A stretch of 64,000 nt of DNA from an uncultured Microbulbifer sp. (GTDB taxonomy: Bacteria > Pseudomonadota > Gammaproteobacteria > Pseudomonadales > Cellvibrionaceae), in contig NZ_CANNGQ010000001.1 in NCBI RefSeq assembly GCF_947504145.1, forward strand, positions 248,001-312,000, read 5' to 3'. The position numbers and the translations under genes were made by a program. Shown one piece after another: positions 51,578 through 59,788 of the stretch. Below the pieces are notes generated by a model. It did no database searches, was not told where the DNA came from, and saw only the letters and a program-made list of their open reading frames with translations. The first letter of the stretch is position 1. Each line of letters begins with the position of its first letter.

Positions 51578-51991
51578 TCGTCCCGACCCAATCAGGCGTA
51601 TTGCCAACACAGGCAAACCGTCCCTGGGGGCTGCCTGTGCGGGGTGGGGGGGGAATGAGAAAGAATCGTCGAGCCGTTGCGACCGGTCGCTAAAGTCGTT
51701 TGGGTGTGCTATCTCACTTTTTTGCGGGCCGTTTAAGCCCCCCACGCGCGCGCGTGCGCGCGGGTAATGTAGCCACTAAGGGGTTAGCCTGGGTGCGACC
51801 TACTTTACGCGAGGATGGCGCAGAACGCGACCTGGTGGCGTTGGGTTAGCGGCGGTGTGTTGGCGGTGCGCGGAGGACGGCTTTTCGGGGAGTCGTCACT
51901 GGGTTTGCATCCAGCCTGTCTGGGTGTACAGTTGTACAAACAACCAGCCAAGTCGGGATCAACGTTTGATCGCCGGCCAGGAGGAACCAAA
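51578..51991. other. Non-coding stretch before the late operon
   Basis: About 410 bases with no credible gene. It contains a 20-base alternating pyrimidine-purine tract (51743-51762), paired TGTACA sites two bases apart (51929-51942), and GATCAA-CGT-TTGATC (51957-51971), the last about 20 bases before the operon start. The latter two could be operator sites; I find no clear promoter. Confidence 0.45.
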
Positions 51992-52813
51992 ATGTTAGCC
52001 ATGGATTCGGCTCAACTTGGCGACTGTCGCGTGGAAATACATCGGCGCGCAGTTTCCAAGCCCCTCGAAGATTACCGCCGGCTCTGCGCCGAACGCATCG
52101 CGGATTTCGCCCGCAAGGATGCAGACAGCCAGGCCGCCTTCCAAGCAGCGCTCTATTGCGCGACCTTCCCCAAACACGCCCAAACGCTCATCGAAGCGCT
52201 TCAACGGAAAACACTCGCGGCGATCAATGCCGTGAAAGCCCTTTCCGGCAGCCTCGATATCGATTCGGACGTATGCGACCACCCGCTGGTGACCGAATGC
52301 CGGTCCCTTTACGAAACGGTTCAAGCTCTCAAATCAGCCGGCGGCGATGCACTGGAAGCGGTCGACCTGGCCGAAGTGCAGCGAGAATTGATCGAGCTGC
52401 GCGATGAACTGCTGTCAGAACTCGAAACCGCCACCAGCCGCCATGAACGCGCACAGGAAGCCAACCGACGTCTTTTTGGCGCGGCCTTGTCTCGTGTTTA
52501 CAAAATGGGGGCACTACTTAACGCGATTGAGAAAGAAGGCTGGGAAATCGACGACCTACTGCCCCCGAACTGGGTGGGAAAAGTCGATTTTTTCCAAATG
52601 GACGATTTTTCGGTTGCCAGTCTTGATCCGTGGGAACCACTGCACTCACCAAATCGTCACGCGTCCGTGATTGCCCGCCAGTGCGACCTGTTGCGTGAAC
52701 TGGATCGGGCATCCGCCAGCAAGCGCACCAGGATCAAACAGGCAGCGAAACAGCAAACGGCGTTGCGTAAAGCCGAATCGGATTTGGCGAAACTGGCGGG
52801 GAACCTCAAATGA
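51992..52813 (+). CDS. Unknown protein, first gene of the tape-measure operon
   Basis: A 273-residue, almost wholly helical protein that I do not recognise. Long amphipathic helices occupy residues 15-170 (including YRRLCAERIADFARKDADSQ) and a coiled coil lies near 105-155. A conserved-looking WEIDDLLPPNWVGKVDFFQM is in the C-terminal half, and the last 35 residues are again a basic helix. AGGAGG lies 7 bases before the ATG. It overlaps the next gene by 4 bases. Confidence 0.7.
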   Translation: MLAMDSAQLGDCRVEIHRRAVSKPLEDYRRLCAERIADFARKDADSQAAFQAALYCATFPKHAQTLIEALQRKTLAAINAVKALSGSLDIDSDVCDHPLVTECRSLYETVQALKSAGGDALEAVDLAEVQRELIELRDELLSELETATSRHERAQEANRRLFGAALSRVYKMGALLNAIEKEGWEIDDLLPPNWVGKVDFFQMDDFSVASLDPWEPLHSPNRHASVIARQCDLLRELDRASASKRTRIKQAAKQQTALRKAESDLAKLAGNLK

Positions 52814-53046
52814 GCGTACTGATTCGCAAGGCGCGATGGCGCCTTGAAGATTTCACGACGAATAATCCCAATATCAAATCGGCCTCCGCCCAGCGTCACG
52901 AATGGTTTTACGAAAACGAACTGGTGACGGAACTCATCGTTGAACGCGCATCGGGCGAGGATTGGGAAACTTTCAAATCCCGCAGTTTCCGCGAGGCCAC
53001 ACAGCATATCGAAACCTTCAAAGCCCAAAATGCGCGGGGTGCATGA
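52810..53046 (+). CDS. Small unknown protein
   Basis: 78 residues with Trp- and Glu-rich composition (KARWRLEDFTTNNPN; ASGEDWETFKSRSFREATQH). It overlaps both neighbours by 4 bases and has no recognisable domain. Translational coupling supports its being real. Confidence 0.65.
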   Translation: MSVLIRKARWRLEDFTTNNPNIKSASAQRHEWFYENELVTELIVERASGEDWETFKSRSFREATQHIETFKAQNARGA

Positions 53047-53390
53047 TGAAAGACACCGACAACCCCGGCCGCCCCTGGCACGAGTGGACCAAAAAGGCGA
53101 TTGCCGACGCGCGCAAAGGTGTTTTAGATGCGGTGGCAATCGTCATCAAAGACGAGCGCGCCGATACACGCAAGGCCATCGATGACGCCATTCGGCCAGT
53201 TATGAGACAACTGGAAACGGTCACCCATGACAGTGTTGTTTTGCCACAAATCGCCCTGCTGCAACTCGCCCGCCATCGAAAAAACATTTCCAACTATTGC
53301 GCGAAAAGCCTGAACCACCGTTCAAAGGTGGTGCGCGGCACCCCGCCTGAATTCTGTAAATCCTGGGGGTGCCACGATGACCAAAAATGA
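53043..53390 (+). CDS. Small unknown protein with helical N-terminus
   Basis: A 115-residue protein beginning with two consecutive ATG codons (53043 and 53046). The N-terminal half is one long charged helix (WHEWTKKAIADARKGVLDAV and following), and the C-terminal half is basic with two Cys. No family recognised. It overlaps the next gene by 14 bases. Confidence 0.6.
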   Translation: MMKDTDNPGRPWHEWTKKAIADARKGVLDAVAIVIKDERADTRKAIDDAIRPVMRQLETVTHDSVVLPQIALLQLARHRKNISNYCAKSLNHRSKVVRGTPPEFCKSWGCHDDQK

Positions 53391-54009
53391 CGTTATCCAG
53401 CACGAAGTTCAGCACGCGGTCGCGGACCTGGCATTTCTGGCCCGTTGCGCTGGTCGCCTGGGCTTCGACCGCCAGCAAGCATTCGAAAAAGCAAGCACGT
53501 ACCTTGCCGTTGATATGGACGGCTTGCGCGAAATGGGTGGTGCGCTCGGTGCTGAGTATTTGACCGGTCTGCCCGACAACCTGGACAACTTTTGCCGCGG
53601 CGCCGGTGCGCTGGCGCCTGCCATCGCGCGCAAGCCGGATGCGGTTGGTTTCGCTATTCGGGAAAAGTCGATTGAATCTCTGGTTGCTGTCGGTGAGCTA
53701 TCCGATGGCGATGTTCAAATCTTCGAGGCGGCGAACTGTTCTCTGGAAGATGCGCTGATCGCTGGCTTGGCGGTCGTGGAACTTCAAAAAGCGCTCGGAT
53801 ATGTGGGTTGGCGTCGGTTCTGCAAATCGGTCTATACGCTGGCCGACCATGATCTGGTACCGGCCGAAAAAATTTTACCGCTGGATACATTGGACCGGCT
53901 CAACCGCAAGGCGCACGCCCGGTACTGCGCGATTCGCCAAAGTGTTGCCGGCGAGCGCATCGACTTTCAAAAACTACAACAAGGCCGCTCGATATTTGTT
54001 GGCCGCTAA
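53377..54009 (+). CDS. Unknown helical protein
   Basis: A 210-residue protein, all-helical by composition, starting MTKNDVIQHEVQHAVADLAF. The segment ALGYVGWRRFCKSVYTLADHD is near residues 139-159. No catalytic motif is visible. It lies between overlapping genes in the tape-measure operon, and its stop is next to the following start region. Confidence 0.6.
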   Translation: MTKNDVIQHEVQHAVADLAFLARCAGRLGFDRQQAFEKASTYLAVDMDGLREMGGALGAEYLTGLPDNLDNFCRGAGALAPAIARKPDAVGFAIREKSIESLVAVGELSDGDVQIFEAANCSLEDALIAGLAVVELQKALGYVGWRRFCKSVYTLADHDLVPAEKILPLDTLDRLNRKAHARYCAIRQSVAGERIDFQKLQQGRSIFVGR

Positions 54010-54023
54010 TGAGGGCACCCACC

Positions 54024-54731
54024 ATGAACAAACAAACCGTAGCGCTACTCGTGCACGAACTCTGCCACGGCCTGGTGCGGACCGCGCTGGCCCCCATCAA
54101 GGGCGACGTGCTGCATATCCTGTTGGACGACCGCGGCGGCCTGTGTGCCTACCAGCCAACCGGTGACCCCGAAATCGATACCGCCTGCACCGCCGCCGGC
54201 CCCATTGGTGAAATCCTGCATCACGCCGAAGAACATGCCGTCAAGATTGCCAGCCGAATTTTGTGGCAACCCTGGACACTGCTGACGATGTGCCAGCCGC
54301 TGGCCCCCGAGGACCACGAAATACTGCAGCAAGCGCACAGCGACGACTCGGAAAACTTCAATCGTGCGGTGCGCCTGTCGGTGCTACTGACGCAATCGTT
54401 TGTCGGTGACGGCGCGGTGGCCTTTGCCGCGAAACAGGTAGCGCAGGATATGGGCGAAGTAGTGCAGACCGGCGTATTGCTCGCCCACTTCGGAAACCTG
54501 GGCCGGCAGATCGAGGGCACCCAATTGTTGCCATTGGGGCGGGCCAATGTGGCGCAGACCATTCGATTCGATCACCCGGTGACCGCGGAGGCGACCCTAC
54601 ACACATTCACACCGCCGGACCGGGGCGACAGTAGCGGGCAAGCCCTGTACCGCCTATTGACCTGGCAACCCCAGCCGCTGCCGTCAGAATTCAATGAATC
54701 GTTTGAGAATTTCGACCGTGACCGCGTTTGA
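54024..54731 (+). CDS. Unknown protein with HExxH metallopeptidase-like motif
   Basis: A 235-residue protein. Near its N-terminus it reads VALLVHELCHGLVR, an HExxH motif (His11 to His15), followed about 45 residues later by EILHHAEEHAVK, which could give further metal ligands. I do not recognise the rest. I chose the ATG at 54024, with GAGGG 8 bases upstream, over the earlier ATG at 54009. A zinc peptidase acting on a virion or host protein is possible, but a coincidental motif cannot be excluded. Confidence 0.6.
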   Translation: MNKQTVALLVHELCHGLVRTALAPIKGDVLHILLDDRGGLCAYQPTGDPEIDTACTAAGPIGEILHHAEEHAVKIASRILWQPWTLLTMCQPLAPEDHEILQQAHSDDSENFNRAVRLSVLLTQSFVGDGAVAFAAKQVAQDMGEVVQTGVLLAHFGNLGRQIEGTQLLPLGRANVAQTIRFDHPVTAEATLHTFTPPDRGDSSGQALYRLLTWQPQPLPSEFNESFENFDRDRV

Positions 54732-54933
54732 TGAAATTCAGGAAATCGTCGCCGGCTCAAACTGGCGCATCCTGCACGATAAACAGGGTGTTGCGTGGGC
54801 GGTCGAAATTGCAGGCGAACAGACCATTCTGAACCGCCAGGAGCCTGTGAACGTGCAAACCTGGCGGGCGATTTCCGAATATGTGGATCGCCGCCGTGCA
54901 CAAACCACCCGCACCGGTGACCCGCCCAAATAA
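54694..54933 (+). CDS. Small unknown protein
   Basis: 79 residues, with DEIQEIVAGSNWRILHDKQG and VEIAGEQTILNRQEP. The ATG at 54694 overlaps the preceding gene by 38 bases and has no ribosome site. A GTG at 54718 (71 residues) is an equally plausible start. No family recognised. Confidence 0.55.
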   Translation: MNRLRISTVTAFDEIQEIVAGSNWRILHDKQGVAWAVEIAGEQTILNRQEPVNVQTWRAISEYVDRRRAQTTRTGDPPK

Positions 54934-54964
54934 TTCGATCAGCTCTTGAGCAAAGGAGGTGGCG

Positions 54965-55396
54965 GTGTCCGACCAGTTAAAAGTTGAATCGAATCTCGGT
55001 TACATCGATGAGATGTTGCAGAATTTCACACGCCAGGCAAGCAACCAAATCTATGGTCGGGCCGTAGCCAGGTCAGCAACAAAATTAAGCCGGTTAATGC
55101 GGAAAGATGCCCCGAGGGTTTCGCGCAACTTAGTCAAAGACCTTGGAACTCGTCGCCTCCGCGGGAAACGCATTCGCATCGTCGGCGTTCGTTGGCGCTA
55201 TTACTACAACACGCTGGAAATGAAAACCAACCGACCGGGAACACCTTTCAACCCCTGGTTTCGGGATTCGTTCAACCGGCACGCTCCTGGTGTTCTCAGA
55301 GAAATGGAACAGGAAATGCTCGACGCCATCAACCAGGTAGCCGAAAGGGAAGATCGCAAGTCCCGTGGCGTTCCCGTGAGGAGACCCAAAAAATGA
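54965..55396 (+). CDS. HK97 gp10-like phage protein
   Basis: A 143-residue basic protein resembling the HK97 gp10 group of head-tail or tail-completion proteins. It has an N-terminal helix (SNLGYIDEMLQNFTRQASNQ), an AVARSATKLSRLMRKDAPRVS core, and RYYYNTLEMKTNRPGTPFNP, which is typical of the group. The start is the GTG at 54965 with GGAGG 5 bases upstream. It overlaps the tape-measure start by 4 bases. The assignment rests on motif pattern and context, and it is the only other structural-type phage gene. Confidence 0.6.
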   Translation: MSDQLKVESNLGYIDEMLQNFTRQASNQIYGRAVARSATKLSRLMRKDAPRVSRNLVKDLGTRRLRGKRIRIVGVRWRYYYNTLEMKTNRPGTPFNPWFRDSFNRHAPGVLREMEQEMLDAINQVAEREDRKSRGVPVRRPKK

Positions 55397-57516
55397 GCGC
55401 TTTCGGATTACTACAGGTCGCCCTGACGGCGAAGACTGCCAGCTTCAACCAGTCGATGCGTCAAAGCGCCACCGCTACAGAACGCCTGCAGCGCAATGTG
55501 CGGCAACTTGATCAGCGAATGGCGCGCGCACAACGCAGTTTTGCGAATTTTGCCCGTGCAGCTAGTGCCTTCACCGGGTTAGCACTTAGCACCTCCACAA
55601 TTAAAAGTTTTCTCGACGCCACCGACCAGCTCGCCAAGATGGCGCGAACGGTCGGCATTTCCGTTCAAGAATTACAGGCGCTAGAACATATCAGCGAACG
55701 CGCTGGAATCAGTACCGAACAACTTAATACTGCGCTGCGTGGGTTCGCTGTGCGCGTGGGTGAAGCAAGGGCGGGCACAGGTTCGCTAGCGTCCTCTTTG
55801 GGCCGAATTAACCCATTAGCGTTGAAAAATATTGTTAACGCAAAAAACCAATCTGAGGCGCTTGGTGCATTGGCCAACGCCATTTCCGGCGCGAAGGATG
55901 AGACCGATAAACTTGCAATCGCGTCAGCAGCCTTTGGTACCCGAAATTCTGAACTCGTCCGCGTATTTGGTGAAGGCGCCGAGGTGCTTCAACAAACGGT
56001 GGATGAAACCAATAAAAAAATGGGGGCGTTCAACACTGAACAGACGGCCACGGCGGAGCGGTTGAACGATATCTGGGCTGACATAAAGAAAAAATTCAAA
56101 ACCACTGTTGGAGGCGCTTTCCTCGATTTTGCCGCATGGGTAGAGGGGCCGATGCGGCGCATCTGGAATGGCGCCATGCAGCTGATGAACATGATGGCGG
56201 CCGGTTTGGAGACGGTCGGGACTCTGATGTCTGCCGTTGCGCAAGGTGGGGATGCGGTTCGTTGGGACAACCTGAAAAAACGCTTAACAGAAATCAATGA
56301 AAAGTATTCGGAACAGTCGCGGTACATGAGTGAGATGATTCTGACGGGCAATACCGCCGCCGATACCGTAGCCAAGAAAGTTGCCCGCCTTAGCGGCGCA
56401 ATGAAGGAATACGCAGACCAGGTAAAAGCCGCGATTGACGCGTTGGCACCGCCACCAACCACGACACAGGAACTCGAAGAACTTGATTCGAAGTTCGAAT
56501 CGCTAAAGCGGTCTTTAGACCCTGCATATCGCTCTATGCAGGAATTCAATGATAGCGCTGAACTCCTAAACAAGTTGCTTGCCGAGGGCAAGATTACCCG
56601 TGATGAGTACAATCAATGGCTGGGCACACTGAAAGACCGACTGTTTGAGGCGTCCAAGGAATGGAAGGATTTCCTCGATGTGGCGCGCGAAGTTGAGGAG
56701 GACATTAAACGGCAAAATGCACAGAACGCCGAAGCGGCTGCCCGTTTCGAAGCGCTGAAATCCCGACTGGCTTCGCTAAAGGCGGAAGTTGATCCCCTGG
56801 TCGCCAATTTGCAGCGCTGGAATGAGGCGCAAAACACACTCAACGAGTCAGTGGCCGCGGGTCTGATCACACAGGAAGAAGCCACGCAGACAATGGAGAA
56901 ACTCCGCGTTCAGATGGATAAGACCGCGGCCGATGGCGCACAGGCAAGCGAGTCACTGGCCCACGCGGTTGGCGGTGTGCTGCAGTCCAGCGTGTCGAGT
57001 TTTGCAGATTCGCTGATTGAATTTGCCACCAGCGGAAAGTTTGCCTTTAAAGATTTTGCCAACAGCGTGATTCAGGATATCGCCAAAATGGTGATTCAAT
57101 TTCAAGCGTTGCAATTGATCAAAGGTTCCAGCCTGGGGAGCTTCTTTGGTATCACCGGATCAGCCCACGGCAACGCATTCAATCACGGCCAGATACTGCC
57201 GTTCGCCCATGGTGGAGTGATTTCCGGCCCGACTATGTTTGGCCTGGCGGGCAACCGCATGGGTATTGCTGGCGAGGCCGGCCCCGAGGCGATCCTACCC
57301 CTACGCCGCGGCAGTGATGGCGACCTAGGTGTGAAGGCTGACGTGCATGTCACGGTGAACAACAACGCGCCCGGTACCGTAGCGACCGCCACCTCCGATG
57401 AAGCGGGCAATATCGAAATCACGGTCAACCAGATTGCCCGTGACATTCTTTCCGGCGGTGGCCGGGTAAGCCGCGCATTGGAAACCACCTATGGTGTGAC
57501 ACGCGGCCGTGGTTAG
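55393..57516 (+). CDS. Lambda-type phage tail tape-measure protein
   Basis: A 707-residue protein that fixes tail length and passes through the tail lumen at infection. It begins MSAFGLLQVALTAKTASFNQ. Long helical stretches follow (for example residues 25-60 and 430-520) with a hydrophobic segment near residues 240-290. The C-terminal part reads FADSLIEFATSGKFAFKDFA and IQDIAKMVIQFQALQLIKG, as in the lambda gpH C-terminal family, and then AGEAGPEAILPLRRG. If the helices set length, the tail would be about 100 nm. The ATG overlaps the gp10-like stop. Confidence 0.9.
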   Translation: MSAFGLLQVALTAKTASFNQSMRQSATATERLQRNVRQLDQRMARAQRSFANFARAASAFTGLALSTSTIKSFLDATDQLAKMARTVGISVQELQALEHISERAGISTEQLNTALRGFAVRVGEARAGTGSLASSLGRINPLALKNIVNAKNQSEALGALANAISGAKDETDKLAIASAAFGTRNSELVRVFGEGAEVLQQTVDETNKKMGAFNTEQTATAERLNDIWADIKKKFKTTVGGAFLDFAAWVEGPMRRIWNGAMQLMNMMAAGLETVGTLMSAVAQGGDAVRWDNLKKRLTEINEKYSEQSRYMSEMILTGNTAADTVAKKVARLSGAMKEYADQVKAAIDALAPPPTTTQELEELDSKFESLKRSLDPAYRSMQEFNDSAELLNKLLAEGKITRDEYNQWLGTLKDRLFEASKEWKDFLDVAREVEEDIKRQNAQNAEAAARFEALKSRLASLKAEVDPLVANLQRWNEAQNTLNESVAAGLITQEEATQTMEKLRVQMDKTAADGAQASESLAHAVGGVLQSSVSSFADSLIEFATSGKFAFKDFANSVIQDIAKMVIQFQALQLIKGSSLGSFFGITGSAHGNAFNHGQILPFAHGGVISGPTMFGLAGNRMGIAGEAGPEAILPLRRGSDGDLGVKADVHVTVNNNAPGTVATATSDEAGNIEITVNQIARDILSGGGRVSRALETTYGVTRGRG

Positions 57517-57564
57517 CGACTACGCTCGCCCCGGTGGACACAAACAAATGTGATCAAAGACCAA

Positions 57565-57588
57565 TCGTTACGCGTAACGATGTATACT
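57565..57588 (+). promoter_or_regulatory. Palindromic operator overlapping a promoter (candidate)
   Basis: A 16-base perfect palindrome TCGTTACGCGTAACGA (57565-57580) followed 2 bases later by TATACT (57583-57588). The operator would lie in the spacer region of the promoter for the small gene at 57649. Confidence 0.5.
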
Positions 57589-57611
57589 GCACCCAAGTCG
57601 TCAGGAAGCAA

Positions 57612-57638
57612 TAGCCCACACTAGCACGGGCTTTTTTA
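57612..57638 (+). terminator. Short terminator-like hairpin
   Basis: TAGCCC pairs with GGGCTT over a 10-base loop and runs into six T residues. It follows the tape-measure gene by about 95 bases and precedes the next ATG by 10, so it might end the late operon or attenuate the next transcript. Confidence 0.55.
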
Positions 57639-57648
57639 TGGGAGCGGA

Positions 57649-57810
57649 ATGGAACCGAAAGACAAGACAGGCGCCGAACGTGCGCGCCGGTACCGGGAGC
57701 GGCAGGGAAAGCACGGTTTGAAGAAAGTCGCATTGTGGATTCGCCCCGAATACGAAGCCAACGCCAGGCGCGCGGAAAAGCGCTGGCAAAAACCCAAGGA
57801 TGGCAAATGA
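57649..57810 (+). CDS. Small basic ribbon-helix-helix-like protein
   Basis: 53 residues: a basic helix (GAERARRYRERQGKHGLKKV), then VALWIRPEYEANARRAEKRW. The strand-plus-helix end resembles a ribbon-helix-helix core. It has GGAGCGGA before the ATG. The palindrome just upstream suggests autoregulation. It is the third such small protein in the element. Confidence 0.6.
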   Translation: MEPKDKTGAERARRYRERQGKHGLKKVALWIRPEYEANARRAEKRWQKPKDGK

Positions 57811-57826
57811 AGTATCGAGATACGCC

Positions 57827-58579
57827 ATGCTACGCATCACCCTGGTCTGTTCGCGCTATGCGCTCAATAAGCGAGTAAGCCGCAAGCCCTGCGGCACCCT
57901 CGAAAAACACCCACCACTGCCACTCGCGGACGGCAAGGCCGCCACCCTGGAGGTACCCACCCCGGCGGCCTTCGGGGCGGTCTTGCGCGATGCCGGCACC
58001 GATCCCAATGCCATCCTGATCGGCGGCTATGCTGACCGGCCATCGTTTCGGCTGGTGTCACAAAAGAAACTGGCCACCGCCCCTGACGGCCTGACCCGCA
58101 CAAAGGACAATTTCACGCAAAGCAGTTGGGTTCTCTTCGACTACGACCGCCCAGCGAATATGCCTGCCCACCTGCAGTACACCACCGCAGGTGAATGGCT
58201 TGCGGCCATGGGTCGATTGATTCCCGGGTTCAGCGCTGCGGGCAAGGTGGTTTCCCCATCCACCAGCGGCCGCATTCTGTTCGATGGCAAACCAGCCGGG
58301 CCGGCTGGGTGGCACTGTTGGGTTCAGGTGCAAGACCCGGCGGACGTGGGACGGTTTCGGAAGGCACTGCTCGAACGCGCACAGGGCACCCCATACGGCT
58401 TTCTACGGCGCTGGGGTGGTGGCAAGCGGAAATGGTCGATATTCGATCCCACGGCACTGGGGAGCGCAGAGCGGGTGATTTTTATTGGGGCACCGGAAGT
58501 GCACGGGAAAGGGCTGACGGTGGCGCGTCCGGATATTCAGGTAATCGATGGGGGGGCACTGGACACGCGGCGGGTTTGA
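57827..58579 (+). CDS. Second primase-fold (AEP-like) protein
   Basis: A 250-residue protein resembling the N-terminal primase domain of phage primase-helicases. The motifs are D105-Y-D107 in WVLFDYDRP, an sxH-type H163 in AGWHCWVQVQ, and D207 in WSIFDPTAL. The N-terminal segment is LVCSRYALNKRVSRK, then VPTPAAFGAVLRDAGTDPNA. Phage homologues usually continue into a helicase domain of several hundred residues; this one stops after the primase core. The ATG at 57827 was preferred over 57800 because the latter lacks a spaced ribosome site. It starts 16 bases after the previous stop. Confidence 0.65.
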   Translation: MLRITLVCSRYALNKRVSRKPCGTLEKHPPLPLADGKAATLEVPTPAAFGAVLRDAGTDPNAILIGGYADRPSFRLVSQKKLATAPDGLTRTKDNFTQSSWVLFDYDRPANMPAHLQYTTAGEWLAAMGRLIPGFSAAGKVVSPSTSGRILFDGKPAGPAGWHCWVQVQDPADVGRFRKALLERAQGTPYGFLRRWGGGKRKWSIFDPTALGSAERVIFIGAPEVHGKGLTVARPDIQVIDGGALDTRRV

Positions 58580-58660
58580 TTCAATGGCCAGGTGGTGCCC
58601 ATCCAGTACCATTGCGCTATCCTACCCCGAAACCCCACCACAGCCAGTCAGGGAGGCCGC

Positions 58661-58822
58661 ATGGGCAGACGGAGCCGTCCACCGAAAAGCGTTCGTGAAG
58701 GGAAGGCACCGCCCCACCAAAATAGGTCGAGCGGTTCCGACGCGGAAAAGAGCCGGGAATTGAATCGCCTGCGTTACGAGAATGCGCGACTGCGGCGGGA
58801 GCTGGATAAATACCGGCACTGA
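58661..58822 (+). CDS. Small basic coiled-coil protein
   Basis: 53 residues. The N-terminal half is basic and Pro-rich (MGRRSRPPKSVREGK) and the C-terminal half is a leucine-heptad coiled coil (LNRLRYENARLRRELDKY). GGGAGG lies 5 bases before the ATG. The plan resembles a small DNA-binding zipper protein, but no family is recognised. Confidence 0.55.
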   Translation: MGRRSRPPKSVREGKAPPHQNRSSGSDAEKSRELNRLRYENARLRRELDKYRH

Positions 58823-59010
58823 TACACTGAACAGGCCGCGCTATGCGAGCGAGGGGCCTTCCACTCGCTGATTGTCAGTTTGTGTCGGATTGCCAGTTTC
58901 TACCGTGAGAAACTGGCACGCCTATCAACGCGTGCCCATCTGCCCATATTCCCACCTGCCCATTTCCCCGGTAACTTCTAGGTTCCAATAACAACCCGAA
59001 GGAGTGGGGC

Positions 59011-59241
59011 ATGACCATCAAACGAGATATTGAACGGAACCGCCGAAAGGCGCTGCAGCGGCATTGCCGACCCAAGGCAATGAAACCCCGTGAGCGAGGC
59101 CAGCAGATTGAAATCCGCCGCAACCGGGAGCCACAGCATGTACAAGTGAAGTCGCTGGGGAAAACCATATCTATCCCCGTGCCCGAGTCCGCTGCACAGC
59201 CCGCGGCCATGGAATTGACGATCAATTGGGGAACCAGATGA
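59011..59241 (+). CDS. Small unknown basic protein
   Basis: 76 residues, with KRDIERNRRKALQRHCRPKA at the N-terminus and a beta-like VQVKSLGKTISIPVPES toward the end. AAGGAG lies 7 bases before the ATG. It overlaps the next gene by 4 bases. Function unknown. Confidence 0.6.
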   Translation: MTIKRDIERNRRKALQRHCRPKAMKPRERGQQIEIRRNREPQHVQVKSLGKTISIPVPESAAQPAAMELTINWGTR

Positions 59242-59483
59242 TGAAGGTTCAAGTTTCAGAGCGGGCACTATTGCGCCGGATCAACCGTCGCCTAGAGGAT
59301 AAGCTGGAGGAGGTATGCAAATGCGCCGAAAGCTCACAGTGGCACAGCGACTTGGGCGATTACTACTGCGTGGATCAGAACCTGAACACCGTTATTGCGC
59401 AGCACATCGATCTGGAGGCATGGGGCAGAGAACTGGGAGCGCTGAAGCCCCATGAGGAGATGGCCCAAACCGAGCCAGCATAG
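59238..59483 (+). CDS. Small unknown phage-type protein
   Basis: 81 residues starting at adjacent ATG codons (59238 and 59241) with overlap to the previous stop. The content is VSERALLRRINRRLEDKLEE and GDYYCVDQNLNTVIAQHIDL. Small proteins of this kind accompany phage primase genes in other genomes, as I recall, with no known role. Confidence 0.55.
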   Translation: MMKVQVSERALLRRINRRLEDKLEEVCKCAESSQWHSDLGDYYCVDQNLNTVIAQHIDLEAWGRELGALKPHEEMAQTEPA

Positions 59484-59499
59484 GCAGTTATACTGCCCC

Positions 59500-59599
59500 T
59501 GCCGCACCCCACCAGTCCCCTGTGAGGGCATCCGACCGGGATCGGAACCGTGCGCTGCGCCAGTGGCCGCGCCAGGCGGTTTCGGTTCGGGGTGCGGCA
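59500..59599 (+). ncRNA. Candidate structured RNA
   Basis: TGCCGCACCCC (59500-59510) pairs perfectly with GGGGTGCGGCA (59589-59599). The 78-base interior is GC-rich with its own short complementary segments. TTATACT (59488-59494) just upstream could be a -10, without a clear -35. No T tract follows the stem. Confidence 0.35.
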
Positions 59600-59788
59600 C
59601 CCCCATTGCTTGCCTGCGGTTTAATTTGACGCCAAACTATCCCTGTCTGCCTGCCCTGGGCAAGCGGGCACTGCCGGCCCACCGTCTGACAGTAAGTGGC
59701 ATTATTTTGGGGGAGTGGGCCGGCGCTACCACTCACCGGTAAACCTTCCCGCTCTCCGCAATAGAATCCGCATAGGCCTGCCCTCGTG

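Noticed and set aside
51362-51745. A 127-codon minus-strand frame overlapping the palindrome
   Set aside because: Gly/Ser-rich, without a ribosome site, opposite a frame with a better start.
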